Translations under genes and position numbers: made by a program
Part shown: positions 1-10,114 of the stretch, one piece after another
Numbering within the stretch: the stretch's first letter is position 1
How the letters are laid out: each line of letters opens with the position of its first letter
From: Fusobacterium varium
Lineage (GTDB): Bacteria > Fusobacteriota > Fusobacteriia > Fusobacteriales > Fusobacteriaceae
Assembly (NCBI GenBank): GCA_900637705.1
Contig: LR134390.1
Location: 2,790,001-2,854,000, forward strand
DNA: 64,000 nt
Reading direction: 5' to 3'
Notes under the pieces: model-generated
What the model saw: the letters and a program-made list of their open reading frames with translations, nothing else
Told to the model about the DNA's origin: nothing
Database searches by the model: none

Positions 1-59
1 TCCACTTTATGAAATATTCTATTATATTTAAACATATCCTTTTTCTATATTAATATTTT

Positions 60-1064
60 TTAGAGATCATACATAAATTCTACATCATTCATTACAGCTG
101 ATTTTTCTATAATATTGCAAAGCTCATTATATTCCTCATAAACTATTTTATTTATTCCAGCAACTGCTCTTGCACCTAAATGTAATATTTTTTTATTTTT
201 AGTTGTATAAATAATTATTTTTCTGAAGTTTTTCCCAATCAATCCTTCTTCATATGAAGCTGGAGTAGCAACTATTTTCTTTATCTCTTTCATACTATAA
301 ACTTTTCCATCAATATTAATATTGTCTATATCCACATATATTCTCTCAGGAATTTCATTCCTCTTCTTTATATATTCATAAAATATAGCTATTCCAGGTA
401 TTCCAAACATTAAAATATTAAATAAAATCATTATTCCTAGAAGTGGTGCCATCTCTCTTCCACCAGAATTTTTTTTAACGAGAAAATAAAGTCCACTACT
501 CAAAATTATAGCTACTCCTGTTGCTAGTATTACATATTTTTTTAACAATCTCATATGTTCTTCCAAAATATCTTCTTTTGGGATATTAAATATTTCCTTT
601 TTTAGAGAACTTTTTATTTCCTCTTTATCAAGTGTCTTTTTATTTAAAATAGCCAGTACTTTATCAAATGATTTTTTAGAAAAATTTGAAAGTTTTATTT
701 CTTTTTCTTCATTCCCATCAAATATAATTAAAAATCTTTCTACCTGTGTTGGTATAAAATTTATAGAATGAGTACATATTCTTGATGAAAAAACATATTT
801 ATCAAATTCTAATTTTCCTTTCTTTGATATTAGATTTTTTATAGTAACTTCTCTTTCTCCTATATTCACAATAACATATCCTGTCGTTATAGAATAAATG
901 GCACAAACTATAAAAATTATTATTCCTATTGGGTATAAATAAGAAAATCTTATAACTATAAATTTTGAAAGTATATATGTCAAAAACAACATTATTCCTA
1001 TACCTCCAAGTATTGTCCAGATAAAATTATATAGCATTATAAAAAAACTGCTTCTGTACCTCAT
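60..1064 (-). CDS. multi-pass membrane protein of unknown function
   Basis: The product is 334 residues. It has two hydrophobic segments near the N-terminus (about residues 10-30 and 40-65) and two more in the middle (about 175-195 and 205-225). The regions after each pair look like soluble beta-rich domains, so the layout is TM pair, domain, TM pair, domain. This resembles proteins with bacterial PH-like domains, but I do not recognise a family. The ATG start is supported by GGGGGAAG just upstream. Rubredoxin lies upstream on the same strand but its terminator separates the two. No function is assigned. Confidence 0.75.
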   Translation of the reverse strand: MRYRSSFFIMLYNFIWTILGGIGIMLFLTYILSKFIVIRFSYLYPIGIIIFIVCAIYSITTGYVIVNIGEREVTIKNLISKKGKLEFDKYVFSSRICTHSINFIPTQVERFLIIFDGNEEKEIKLSNFSKKSFDKVLAILNKKTLDKEEIKSSLKKEIFNIPKEDILEEHMRLLKKYVILATGVAIILSSGLYFLVKKNSGGREMAPLLGIMILFNILMFGIPGIAIFYEYIKKRNEIPERIYVDIDNINIDGKVYSMKEIKKIVATPASYEEGLIGKNFRKIIIYTTKNKKILHLGARAVAGINKIVYEEYNELCNIIEKSAVMNDVEFMYDL

Positions 1065-1189
1065 TCTTCCCCCTTATGCTGTTTTTTATTTATTCTAACA
1101 TAATTTTTTTCTTTCTTCTATGTACCAGAGGTTGCTTTTATCTTAAATTATGTCTAGCTAAAGTTGCTATTTTTCTCTTTTATTTCTTA

Positions 1190-1220
1190 AAAACAAAAAG
1201 ACAGGATATTATATCCTGCC
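1190..1220 (-). terminator. rho-independent terminator of rubredoxin
   Basis: A 7-bp stem (1202-1208 with 1212-1218, CAGGATA/TATCCTG) is followed on the minus strand by a T-rich tract. It lies directly downstream of the rubredoxin stop. Confidence 0.7.
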
Positions 1221-1238
1221 TATTCTTTAATTTTTTTA

Positions 1239-1397
1239 TTAGATTGCTTCAAAATCGTCTTTTCCTACTCCACATAAAGGACATACCCAATCATCAGGAA
1301 TGTCTTCAAATGCTGTTCCTGGAGCTATTCCACTATCTGGATCTCCTTCTACTGGATCATAAATATATCCACATACTTTGCACTCATATTTTTTCAT
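1239..1397 (-). CDS. rubredoxin
   Basis: Small iron-sulfur electron carrier of 52 residues, the usual family length. Two CxxC knuckles (CKVCGY near residue 6 and CPLCGVGK near residue 39) supply the four cysteines that bind one iron. The aromatic GYIYDP segment and the DDWVCP segment are typical. I chose the ATG at 1397 because AGGAGG sits 7 bases before it; a longer reading frame beginning at 1433 lacks this. In strict anaerobes rubredoxins typically feed oxygen- and peroxide-reducing enzymes; no partner gene is adjacent here. Confidence 0.95.
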   Translation of the reverse strand: MKKYECKVCGYIYDPVEGDPDSGIAPGTAFEDIPDDWVCPLCGVGKDDFEAI

Positions 1398-1596
1398 ACC
1401 ATTTCCTCCTAATTGTTTTTTTATTTTAAACAAATAAATTATTTATATTATTATCATAATTTATTCTTATCTATTATATTATACTATAAAAACTATCTAT
1501 TTTCCTCTTTTATTTTTCAAATTTTTTTATTTGTTATTATCAAATACCTTCCATTTAAAACTTTTGCCTATATTTCACTTCTAAAAACTCTTTTAA

Positions 1597-1631
1597 ATAA
1601 AAAAGGCTGCAGTCATTTAGATTACAGTCTT
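1597..1631 (-). terminator. terminator after the tRNA cluster
   Basis: An 11-bp imperfect stem with GU pairs, followed on the minus strand by a run of seven T, lies 17 bases beyond the CCA end of tRNA-Arg. Confidence 0.6.
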
Positions 1632-1647
1632 ATTATTTAAAATTAAA

Positions 1648-1724
<77 letters not shown>

Positions 1725-1770
1725 ACTGGGATTGTATAAAAAAAGGTAGTTGCCTACCTGAACTTACAAA

Positions 1771-1861
1771 TGGCGGTGAAGGAGAGATTTGAACTCTCGG
1801 TACCGTTTATAGGTACTCTCCCTTAGCAGGGGAGTGCATTAGGCCACTCTGCCACTTCACC
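1771..1861 (-). tRNA. tRNA-Ser (GCT)
   Basis: This is a 91-nt class II tRNA with a long variable arm. The acceptor GGTGAAG pairs with CTTCACC, CCA is encoded and the anticodon is GCT, reading AGC/AGU serine codons. It is second in the three-tRNA cluster. Confidence 0.97.
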
Positions 1862-1869
1862 ATCATATC

Positions 1870-1953
1870 TGGCGGAAGATCAGAGATTCGAACTCTGAAG
1901 TCTTGCGACGCCGGTTTTCAAGACCGGTTCCTTACCAATTAGGATAACCTTCC
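1870..1953 (-). tRNA. tRNA-Ser (TGA)
   Basis: The acceptor GGAAGGT pairs with ATCTTCC (one GU), CCA is encoded and the anticodon loop is CTTGAAA with anticodon TGA. It has a long variable arm as expected for serine tRNAs and is first in the cluster, closest to the promoter. Confidence 0.96.
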
Positions 1954-1964
1954 ACGCATTAGTT

Positions 1965-1993
1965 ATGATATCATATGATTTCTTATTTGTCAA
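1965..1993 (-). promoter_or_regulatory. sigma70-type promoter of the tRNA cluster
   Basis: On the minus strand TTGACA (1988-1993) is followed after 17 bases by TATCAT (1965-1970). Transcription would start a few bases before tRNA-Ser(TGA). The perfect -35 box fits stable-RNA expression. Confidence 0.8.
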
Positions 1994-2026
1994 TAATATT
2001 TTATAAAAATGGCTTGTAGATACTAA

Positions 2027-2057
2027 AAAAGGCAGATTATATAAAAATCTGCCTTTT
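2027..2057. terminator. bidirectional terminator
   Basis: The stem AAAAGGCAGATT/AATCTGCCTTTT (arms 2027-2038 and 2046-2057) has T-runs on both strands. It ends the DUF1858 gene on the minus strand, upstream of the tRNA promoter. Confidence 0.85.
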
Positions 2058-2079
2058 GTTTTTAGTAATTTTAATATAA

Positions 2080-2280
2080 TTATTTTTGTGCTGCTACTAA
2101 TTCATTAGCTTCAGCTATTATAGCATCTGCATCTAATCCATGAGCAGAAATTCCTTCTCCTAGAGTTTCTCCAGCAGCTATCATACAACCTACACATCCT
2201 AATCCATGTTTTCTGAATATATCTGCTAATACAGGGTATTGTTGAACTGCTTCAAGAATGTTCATATCTTTAGTTATCAT
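2080..2280 (-). CDS. DUF1858 domain protein
   Basis: A 66-residue protein matching the DUF1858 pattern: an N-terminal helix with a P-x-L-A-D-I-F segment followed by HGLGCVGC, giving two cysteines three apart, then an alanine-rich helix. Family members occur alone or joined to hybrid-cluster or redox proteins and may act in redox or metal chemistry, but the function is unproven. The ATG at 2280 is preferred over a GTG at 2289, because AAGGAG lies 8 bases before the ATG and abuts the GTG. Confidence 0.85.
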   Translation of the reverse strand: MITKDMNILEAVQQYPVLADIFRKHGLGCVGCMIAAGETLGEGISAHGLDADAIIAEANELVAAQK

Positions 2281-2361
2281 TATTATCACTCCTTAAAAAT
2301 TTAATTTTTATGTATATCTAAGATTATATAAAATTTACTTCCCATGTCAACTATTTTCCAA

Positions 2362-3336
2362 TTATCTTCCTACAACATTTAGAAGGTCATGTACTCTTAC
2401 CATTCCTACTAGTTTATCCTTATCAAATACAGGAAGAACCGATATCTGACTTTCTCTATTTTCCATAAGTTCCAAAGCATCTATTGCCATACTTTCACTA
2501 TCTACTTTAGTAAAATTTCTTGTCATTATATCCTTTGCTTTAAAACCAAAAAATTCTTCTCTTCTTTTTAAAGCTCTTCTTATATCTCCCTCTGTGATTA
2601 TTCCAACCATCAAATCCCCATTCATTACACAGACAGCTCCAAGTCTTTTATCTGTCATTGTTAATATTACATCATCTATTATACTTTCTTTATCACATAA
2701 AGGAAGCATATCTTCTTTATGCATAACATCTCTTACCTTCATCAAAAGTCTTTTTCCAAGACTTCCACCTGGATGATACAATGCAAAATTCTCTGGTTTG
2801 AAATCTCTTTTTTTTATGAGAATAGCTGCAAGAGCATCTCCCATTACTAATGTACTTGTAGTAGAAGACATTGGTGCAAGGTTAAGAGGGCATCCCTCTC
2901 TCTTTACCCCTATATTTAATATATAGTCTGCTTCTCTTCCAAGTTTTGAATTTCTGTTTCCTGTCATTGCAACTATCTTAGCACCTATTTTCTTGATAGA
3001 TGGAAGTATAGCAACTATTTCATCACTATTTCCACTATTTGATATAGCTATAACTACATCTTCTTTAGATATCATTCCAAGATCTCCATGAAGTCCCTCT
3101 GCTGAATTCATAAATACTGAATGTGTTCCAGTAGAAGCAAGTGTAGCAGCTATTTTTTTACCAATCAACCCTGATTTTCCGATACCTGTTACTACTACTT
3201 TTCCCTCTGACTTCAAAATTTCTTCCACTACTTCTATTATTTCTCTGTTTATTTTATCTCTCACTATTTTCAATTCTTCTATTTCTGAATCAAAAACTTC
3301 TTTGGCATAATTAATTATATCCATTTCCTTTGTCAT
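2362..3336 (-). CDS. kdsD: D-arabinose-5-phosphate isomerase
   Basis: Converts ribulose 5-phosphate to arabinose 5-phosphate, the first step of Kdo synthesis for LPS. The product is 324 residues, the usual length. An N-terminal SIS domain (about 40-180) has the GIGKSG and SNSGNSDE phosphosugar motifs and the LYHPGGSLGKRL segment with the catalytic histidine. Two CBS domains fill residues about 205-324. It starts 6 bases after the kdsA stop, so the two genes are co-translated within one LPS-precursor operon with murE upstream. Confidence 0.95.
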   Translation of the reverse strand: MTKEMDIINYAKEVFDSEIEELKIVRDKINREIIEVVEEILKSEGKVVVTGIGKSGLIGKKIAATLASTGTHSVFMNSAEGLHGDLGMISKEDVVIAISNSGNSDEIVAILPSIKKIGAKIVAMTGNRNSKLGREADYILNIGVKREGCPLNLAPMSSTTSTLVMGDALAAILIKKRDFKPENFALYHPGGSLGKRLLMKVRDVMHKEDMLPLCDKESIIDDVILTMTDKRLGAVCVMNGDLMVGIITEGDIRRALKRREEFFGFKAKDIMTRNFTKVDSESMAIDALELMENRESQISVLPVFDKDKLVGMVRVHDLLNVVGR

Positions 3337-3342
3337 CTCCTA

Positions 3343-4182
3343 TTATCTTCCTTTTACAAGATCATCTATTTTAACTGCCATTTTTAGTATCTCTTCAAGG
3401 TCAGATAAATAAAGCATATTAGGACCATCTGACATAGCTTTTTCTGGATTTGGGTGCACCTCTGCAAATATTGCATCTACACCTATTGCAAGTCCTGCCC
3501 TCATTAGAGGATAAACATATTCTCTATCTCCAGAAGTAGCTGTTCCCAATCCTCCTGGTTTTTGTACTGCATGAGTTACATCAAATACTACTGGATATCC
3601 AAATTTTCTCATTTCCATAAAAGATCTCATGTCTACTACCATATTATTGTACCCAAATGTGCTCCCTCTTTCACAAAGCATAACATTTGGATTTCCACTT
3701 TCCTCCATTTTAGTTACTACATTTTTCATATCCCATGGAGCAAGAAATTGTCCTTTTTTTACATTTACAGGAAGCCCTGTTTCAGCTGCTGCTATGAGCA
3801 AATCTGTCTGTCTGCATAAAAATGCCGGTATCTGTATAAGGTCTACTACTTCTGCTGCTTTTTTACATTGCCATACTTCATGTACATCTGTTACTACTGG
3901 AAGTCCATATGTATCTTTTACTTTTTTCAGTATTCTAAGCCCTTCTTCTATCCCAGGTCCTCTATATGAATGAATAGATGATCTGTTAGCTTTATCAAAA
4001 GAAGCTTTAAATATGTAGTTTATTCCTAATCTGTCACATATTTCCTTTACTTTTCCTGCTACCTCCATCACCAATTCTTCAGATTCTATTACACATGGAC
4101 CTGCTATCAAAGTGAATCTATTATTGCCACCAATCTCTATATTTTTTCCTACTTTAACTTTCTTTACTTCACTTACCAGCAT
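3343..4182 (-). CDS. kdsA: 3-deoxy-8-phosphooctulonate (Kdo-8-P) synthase
   Basis: Condenses phosphoenolpyruvate with arabinose 5-phosphate to give Kdo-8-phosphate in the cytoplasm. It is 279 residues. Visible family signatures are IAGPCVIES near the N-terminus, FKASFDKANRSS, KKGQFLAPWDM, ERGSTFGYNN and DVTHAVQKPGG. The start is supported by GGGGGAATC before the ATG. It lies directly before kdsD, its substrate supplier, and 9 bases after the murE stop. Confidence 0.96.
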   Translation of the reverse strand: MLVSEVKKVKVGKNIEIGGNNRFTLIAGPCVIESEELVMEVAGKVKEICDRLGINYIFKASFDKANRSSIHSYRGPGIEEGLRILKKVKDTYGLPVVTDVHEVWQCKKAAEVVDLIQIPAFLCRQTDLLIAAAETGLPVNVKKGQFLAPWDMKNVVTKMEESGNPNVMLCERGSTFGYNNMVVDMRSFMEMRKFGYPVVFDVTHAVQKPGGLGTATSGDREYVYPLMRAGLAIGVDAIFAEVHPNPEKAMSDGPNMLYLSDLEEILKMAVKIDDLVKGR

Positions 4183-4191
4183 GATTCCCCC

Positions 4192-5642
4192 TTATTTCAT
4201 CTTTTTCTTTTTTACTATCTCTCTTCTAGCTATTTCTCTATCATCAAAGTGTATTTTTTTTCTACCTAATATTTGATAAGTTTCATGACCCTTTCCTGCA
4301 ATAAGAATAATATCTTTTGCTTCTGCTAACTTTACAGCCTTAGATATAGCAATATCTCTATCCTCCTCTACAATATGATTTTTTCCTTTCATTCCTTCCA
4401 GTACTTGTTCTACTATTTTATGAGGATCTTCTGTTCTTGGATTATCTGATGTTACTATTGCAATATCACTCAATCTTTCAGCTATTTCTCCCATAACAGA
4501 TCTTTTATTTGGATCTCTATCTCCACCACAACCAAAAACTGTTATTATTTTCCTTTTTTCAATTCATTTATACTTTTTAATATATTTTCAAGAGCATCCC
4601 CTGTGTGAGAATAATCAACTATCACTGTAAAATCCTGTCCACAGTTTACCAACTCATATCTTCCTGGTGCTCCTTTTAATTCTTTTATCTTATCTAAAAT
4701 AATATCTCTTTCAATTCCTAAAAGCAATGCTATTGATAATGCTCCAAGTACATTGTATACATTATATCTTCCCAGTATAGCTAGTTTTATTTTTGTTGAA
4801 AAGTTATCTATATTAATCTCTACTTCCTGTCCATCGCCATGAAATTCAAGTATTTTTCCTCTTACTCTTCCTTCATTATGCATACCATAAGATATTCCAC
4901 CAAATTCTGAAGAAAGTCTTTTTCCATATAAATCATCTATATTAATAACACAATTTTTTTCGCAACCTTTTTTCATCATTGTAAAAAGTTTTCTTTTTGC
5001 TTGAAAGTAATCTTCCATTGTTTTATGAAAATCAAGATGATCTAAAGTGAGATTAGTGAACATACTCACATCAAATTCAAGCATATCAACTCTTCCAAGA
5101 GCAAGAGCATGAGAGCTCACTTCCATCACAAGATATTCCATTCCCTTTTCTACAGACTTTTTACACATCTTTACTATATCTAAAGATTCAGGAGTTGTAT
5201 TAGGAGCTTCTATTATTTCATCTCCTATTTTATATTCAACAGTTCCTATTCTTGCTGTTTTATCACTTCCTAATATAGATTCTATCAGGTAAGTTGTTGT
5301 TGTTTTTCCATTTGTTCCTGTTATTCCTATAATCTTTAATTTTTTTTGAGGCCAATTATAAAAATTAGAAGCTAACACTCCTAATTTTCTTCTTAGATCT
5401 TTGATCCAAATATATTTCACTGGAAAGACAGCTTCTATTTTTTTAGATACTAAAATACATTTAGCTCCATTTTTCACTGCCTGTTCTATATAATTATGCC
5501 CATCAGATACAGCACCTTCCAAGGCAACAAATATATTTCCAGTTTTTATTTTTCTAGAATCATACTCTATTCCAGTATATTCTTCCTCTTTAACTACATC
5601 TTTTAAAATTTCATATTCCAGTCCATTAAGAAATTTTTCCAT
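4192..5642 (-). pseudogene. murE: UDP-N-acetylmuramyl-tripeptide synthetase MurE, frame broken by one base
   Basis: Adds the third amino acid to the peptidoglycan precursor UDP-MurNAc-L-Ala-D-Glu. The N-terminal part (4545-5642) carries GTNGKTTTT (ATP), NLTLDHLDFHK and PGRYE. The C-terminal part (4192-4494) carries the DNPR motif typical of diamino-acid-adding MurE and [10 protein letters not shown]. The frame stops at AAA TAA around 4545. Adding one A in the A4 run (4548-4551) or A6 run (4554-4559) restores FGCGGDRD and gives 483 residues, normal for MurE. The gene is essential, so a sequencing error is likelier than real loss. AAAAAAGGAAAATAA could also support -1 slippage. Confidence 0.9.
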
Positions 5643-5718
5643 CTTATATTCTCCTTAAAAAGAAATTTTGATACTGTAATAATTCTAACATAATTTTTAT
5701 TATTTTCATAGAAAAAGA

Positions 5719-6096
5719 CTAATCTGCACTAGTTAAAGAGTTTTGTTTTAAATTATTCTTATATGTGATTTCTTCTAATTTATTTTTATACTTTAAAAGT
5801 TCATTTGTAAGCTGTCCTTGTAAAGCAAAAAATCTTTTATTAAGATCGTCCATATATCCCCAATCTGGAGTTTCTTTTCTCATTTCTTGCTGTATCTTAT
5901 ATCTAATACTTTTCAATTGATCTTTTATCTCATTAGATTTGACCAAAAGATCCTCTCTAAGCTCTATCACTTCTTCTTTTTGCTCACTGCTCAATTCATT
6001 GAAGTAAACAGTACATCCATCAATTATGATTTCATCAGCATATATACATAGAGTAGAAATAGAAAATATTAAAATCAACATACTAATATACTTCAT
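5719..6096 (-). CDS. Spy/CpxP-like periplasmic protein
   Basis: A 125-residue protein with an N-terminal signal peptide (MKYISMLILIFSISTLCIYA) followed by a mostly helical, charged region. The segment LSSEQKEEVIELRED resembles the LTxxQ helix motif of Spy/CpxP periplasmic chaperones or metal-stress proteins. Assignment to that family is by pattern only. I take the ATG at 6096, where GGAGGCTAATT precedes it; a frame open from 6153 would put 19 non-signal residues before the signal peptide. Confidence 0.7.
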   Translation of the reverse strand: MKYISMLILIFSISTLCIYADEIIIDGCTVYFNELSSEQKEEVIELREDLLVKSNEIKDQLKSIRYKIQQEMRKETPDWGYMDDLNKRFFALQGQLTNELLKYKNKLEEITYKNNLKQNSLTSAD

Positions 6097-6157
6097 AATT
6101 AGCCTCCAGTTTATAACCTCTTTTACACAAATTATATTAAACATCTGTGTCATATTT

Positions 6158-6213
6158 GTGACAACAGCATTTATTTAATACAACTTAAATAAAAGATAAA
6201 ACTGTTGTATCAC
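6158..6213. repeat. inverted repeat between ung and the Spy-like gene
   Basis: GTGACAACAG (6158-6167) faces CTGTTGTATCAC (6202-6213). The hairpin could end ung transcription or act on the downstream gene. It lacks a T-run, so its role is uncertain. Confidence 0.35.
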
Positions 6214-6218
6214 TCCAT

Positions 6219-6893
6219 TTATACATTTTCTATCTGCCAGTTGATTTCTTTCTTACCTAAATTACTCAATATTTCATTTATTTTCTTAAAATGACCACAA
6301 CCAAAAAAACCATTGTGAGCAGATAGAGGACTTGGATGTGCTGCTTCAAGTATATAGTGTTTATCTGTATTAATAAAAGATTTTTTCTTTCTTGCATTTC
6401 CTCCCCACAAAACAAATATAACTGGATCTTCTCTATCATTTAGATATTTAATTATATTATCTGTAAATATTTCCCAGCCTATTTTTGAATGAGAGTTTGC
6501 TGCTCCTGCTCTTACTGTAAGAGCAGTATTTAAAAGAAGTATACCCTGCTCTGCCCAAGGAACAAGATATCCATTATTTGGCACATATAATCCCAATTCA
6601 TCTCTAAGTTCTTTGTACATATTTTGAAGTGAAGGAGGAGTTTTTATTCCAATATTCACTGAAAATGCTAACCCATGTGCCTGATTAGGTCCATGGTATG
6701 GATCTTGCCCTAAAATCAATACTTTACAATCTTTATAACTAGTAAGTTTTAATGCTGAAAATATATTTTCCATTTTAGGATAAATAATCTCAGTTTTATA
6801 TTCTGTTATCAGAAATTTTCTCAATTTTTGATAATATTCCTTTGTAAATTCATTTTTTAGTATTTCGTCCCAGTCATTTCCTAGATTTACCAT
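6219..6893 (-). CDS. ung: uracil-DNA glycosylase (family 1)
   Basis: Removes uracil from DNA to start base-excision repair. The product is 224 residues, normal for family 1. GQDPYHG (about residue 62) has the water-activating Asp, followed by [15 protein letters not shown] and [13 protein letters not shown] supply the uracil pocket and DNA-intercalating loop with the catalytic His. The ATG follows GGAGAGAAA. Downstream is the Spy-like gene; the frame-broken radical SAM gene ends just upstream. Confidence 0.97.
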   Translation of the reverse strand: MVNLGNDWDEILKNEFTKEYYQKLRKFLITEYKTEIIYPKMENIFSALKLTSYKDCKVLILGQDPYHGPNQAHGLAFSVNIGIKTPPSLQNMYKELRDELGLYVPNNGYLVPWAEQGILLLNTALTVRAGAANSHSKIGWEIFTDNIIKYLNDREDPVIFVLWGGNARKKKSFINTDKHYILEAAHPSPLSAHNGFFGCGHFKKINEILSNLGKKEINWQIENV

Positions 6894-6918
6894 TTTCTCT
6901 CCTCCAATTTTATTTTTA

Positions 6919-8678
6919 TTAATCTGTTGCTATTTTTAAACAGTTAGGAAATCTCTTTTTCATTCCACAACCAGAGCATACTTCTCTACAATCTGGTGTT
7001 AGTGTTCCCTCTTCTGCTTTTTATATTCTTTTAAAAGAAAACCTTTATCTACTCCTATATCCACAATATCCCATGGAAGATTATTTTCCAAATCCCTTGC
7101 TCCAAGATAATCTTTTTCATCTATTCCAAGTTCATCAGCTGATGATTTCCAGATATCATAGTTATCTTTATAGTCATCAAGTTTTGCACCTTTTTTCCAA
7201 GCAAGTTCTATAAGATCTCCTGTTCTTTCATCTCCCCTTGAAAGAAATCCTTCAAGATAAGATTTTCTCATATCATGTATTCTCAAAGTACAATGTTTTG
7301 AAGTTCTAAATAAATCTTTCAATATTTTATGTTTTCTCTTCATTTCCTCTATATCCATCTGTTCAGCCCATTGAAATGGAGTATGAGGCTTTGGAACAAA
7401 ATTTGAAACACTCACTGTTACATTTATTCTCTTACTTATAGGTCTGCATCTCTTTATAACTTTAGAAGCAAGTTCAAATATTTCTGCTACATCTTCATCT
7501 GTTTCAAAAGGAAGTCCTATCATAAAATAAAATTTAAGATTCTCCCAACCACCTCTTATAGCAGCTTCTGCAGTAGTCAGTACATCTTCTTCTTCTACAC
7601 CTTTATTTATTATATCTCTTAGTCTTTGCGAACCAGCTTCTGGAGCAAATGTAAATCCAGTTCTTTTTCCTCCACTTATATCATCTGCTACTTGTACAGA
7701 ATATGGGTTCATTCTCAAAGATGGAAGAGATATTCCAAGATTCCTATTTTCATATCTATTTTTTAACCCTTTAATAAGATCATCTATTTTACTATAGTCG
7801 CTACTGCTTAAAGATGAAAGTGAAATTTCTGAATAACCTGTATTTTTTATCATCTTTTCTATAAGTTCACAATTATTTTTAAAGCTTCTCTCTCTAATAG
7901 GTCTATATACAATTCCTGCTTGACAAAATCTGCAACCTCTTGTACACCCTCTCTGTATCTCCACAGAAGCCCTATCATGTACTATATTTATATATGGTAC
8001 AAGTTGATTATCATAAAATTCTGTTTTATTTAAGTCTTCAACAATAGCTCTTTTTATTCTTTTCTTTCCTTTATGAAGTGAAGGAACATAAACTCCATCA
8101 AAACCCTCTATCAATTTCAATTTTTCTATCTTACTTTTATCATGGTTAGCTGTAAGAACTTTAGCTATCTCTACCATGACATCTTCCCCATCTCCTATGA
8201 CTATAAAATCAAGAAATTTTTCCATAGGTACAGGATTCATCATACATGTTCCTCCTGCCATTATTAAAGGATATTCTTCTCCTCTATTTTTACTTTCAAC
8301 TGGTATTCCAGCTAAATCCAAAGCATTTAATACATTCGGATAACACATTTCATATGATAATGAAAATCCTATTACATCAAATTCCTTCAATGGAGTTTTG
8401 CTTTCTAAAGAAAACATTGGAATTCCATTTTCTCTCATGAGATTCTCCATATCTTCCATAGGAGAAAATCCTCTTTCTAGAGAAAAACCCTCTACTCTAT
8501 TCATAATACTATATAAAATTCTTATTCCTAAATTAGACATTCCAACTTCGTATATATCAGGAAAAAATAAACACATTCTTGCTTTAAATTCATCTTTATG
8601 TATACTATTTATTTCATTTCCTAGATATTGTGCTGGTTTTTCAACTTTTAATAAATATTTATCTAAATTTACTCTCAT
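6919..8678 (-). pseudogene. TIGR03960-type B12-binding radical SAM protein, frame broken near its end
   Basis: The main frame (6999-8678) holds an N-terminal cobalamin-binding-like region and the radical SAM cluster motif RGCTRGCRFCQAG (CxxxCxxC) near residue 247, with the conserved MIGLPFETDEDV. The family is widespread in anaerobes but has no settled substrate. The frame runs off at QKREH. One extra base in the T5 run at 7018-7022 (A5 in the coding strand) instead continues into a cysteine-rich tail (TPDCREVCSGCG) ending at 6919, for 586 residues. Such Cys-rich C-termini are usual in the family, so the break is probably artefactual. Confidence 0.85.
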
Positions 8679-8744
8679 CTTTTCCTCACTTTTTTATTAT
8701 TACATTTTTATTTTATCATTTTCTTATTAAAATTACCTGCTTTT

Positions 8745-9163
8745 TTACTTATCATCTAATTTTTGAAATTCTTTCATTTTTATATCATCACTTTTATCAT
8801 GATGTATTCTGCATAATTGAGCTAACTCTTTATTTATTTTTTTTAATTTCCCATAAGCATTCTCTGTATGACCTTCAAGCTTTCTATCACCAATTACAAC
8901 TTTTTTCATTCTTTTTAGAAATGTAGTTTTACCCTTCCCACAGTCGTGGAGAAGAGCAAGCTTCCAGTATAAAATATCATCTTTCAATATTTCATTTTTT
9001 TTACAAAACTTAATAATCGAACAGAGTGAACTTTGTCATACTCCATCATAGAATCAAAAATTTTAAATTCATCTTCAGAAAGGATTTCTTTTACAATTTT
9101 ATCTTTTTCCCCATTATATCTTCCAAATACATAGATAATTCCTTGTCTGAGCCTGTTTAACAT
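8745..9163 (-). pseudogene. small HD-domain protein, frame broken by one base
   Basis: Reading from the ATG at 9163 (GGGAG six bases upstream) gives MLNRLRQG, then an acidic helix, then runs into TGA after an A8 run in the coding strand (8995-9002). One more A joins it to the frame 8745-8987, which has the metal-binding LLHDCGKG motif and RIHHDKSDD. The restored protein is 139 residues and resembles HD-type phosphohydrolase domains. It starts next to the stop of the pseudouridine synthase/KH gene, so it is probably co-transcribed. The substrate is unknown. Confidence 0.75.
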
Positions 9164-10014
9164 TTAAATCTCCCTCACTACTATATCTCCATATTTTTTC
9201 TTTAGTCCTTTTATATTTTTTCCATTTTTTCCTATAAATTCTCCCCTTTTTCCTTGGGCTACATAGAAAATATATAAACTTCCATCTGTTGTTTTTTCAA
9301 TTTTAATTACATTTTCTTCTAATTTATCTGAAACTTCCTGAAAAATTATATTTTTCATCTCATCTTTTAAATAAATTTTTTCAAGAGTCAGATATTTTCC
9401 CATAAGAGGCTCTTTTTTCCTGTAAGTATATATCCTGACATTATTCTTACTTGTTTAGGCATAAATGAACTTCCTAAAAATCTTAATTTTCCTCTTTCAT
9501 ATGTAATTTTCACTTCTCTTATATGTTCTTTAAGCTCAAGTCCTTTCTTATCAGTAAATTCACTTACATCATATATTCCACTAAGTTCTTTACAAAGTTT
9601 TTCTATTTCTTTTTCTGTATTTTTAATAAGTTTTTCAGGATATGAATATATATATTCTCTTTTCTCTATCATATCTGGAAATATAATATTAGGAAAAGTT
9701 TTTTTTACCATAGTAACTTTCAATTCATCATCAGAATTTTTATTAAATTTTTCCTGTATTTTATTTATATCACCATTAAAATTACTGCTGACATAGAGAA
9801 TGTTTTCATTTGCACTTACTTTAGCATCAGTTCTTCCTGCCTGTTGTATCCCTTTTGCCCAAGTAAATCCTACTTTCTCCATTATATCTTTAAATTTTCC
9901 TTTTACACTTTTTTTCCCATTTATTTCATCAAAAGATTGAAATTTTTGCCCATTGTATGAGATATAAAACATATATCCCCATTTTTTACTTTTTTCTATT
10001 GTTCTTATATCCAT
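9164..10014 (-). pseudogene. TruA-like tRNA pseudouridine synthase with C-terminal KH-like domain, frame broken
   Basis: The frame 9388-10014 has the TruA signature AGRTDAKVSA with the catalytic Asp, plus LGSSFMPKQVRIMSGYIL, but only 208 residues. The next frame (9164-9403) overlaps it, lacks a ribosome binding site, and ends in a KH-like GKRGEFIGKNGKNIKGL motif. One added base in the T6 run at 9413-9418 (A6 coding) fuses both into 283 residues. The likely role is pseudouridylation of tRNA or another RNA, with the KH tail helping RNA binding. The RxGAGRTD context is divergent (QQAGRTD). If the break is real, the KH part is a separate 79-residue gene. Confidence 0.65.
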
Positions 10015-10062
10015 ACCTTTTCTCCTTATTTTCCGATTCTTTTAATTATATCATATCATCAA

Positions 10063-10104
10063 AGAAAAAAAAAGCTGTAAGCAGTTTTAACTGTTTACAG
10101 CTTT
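10063..10104 (-). terminator. terminator of the MORN-repeat gene
   Basis: The stem AAAGCTGTAA/TTACAGCTTT continues as CAGTT/AACTG and is followed on the minus strand by nine T. Confidence 0.85.
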
Positions 10105-10114
10105 AAATATTTTA

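Noticed and set aside
1076-1640. Plus-strand frames around rubredoxin
   Set aside because: They are antisense to rubredoxin or in AT-rich spacer, with phenylalanine/leucine-rich translations typical of noncoding DNA.
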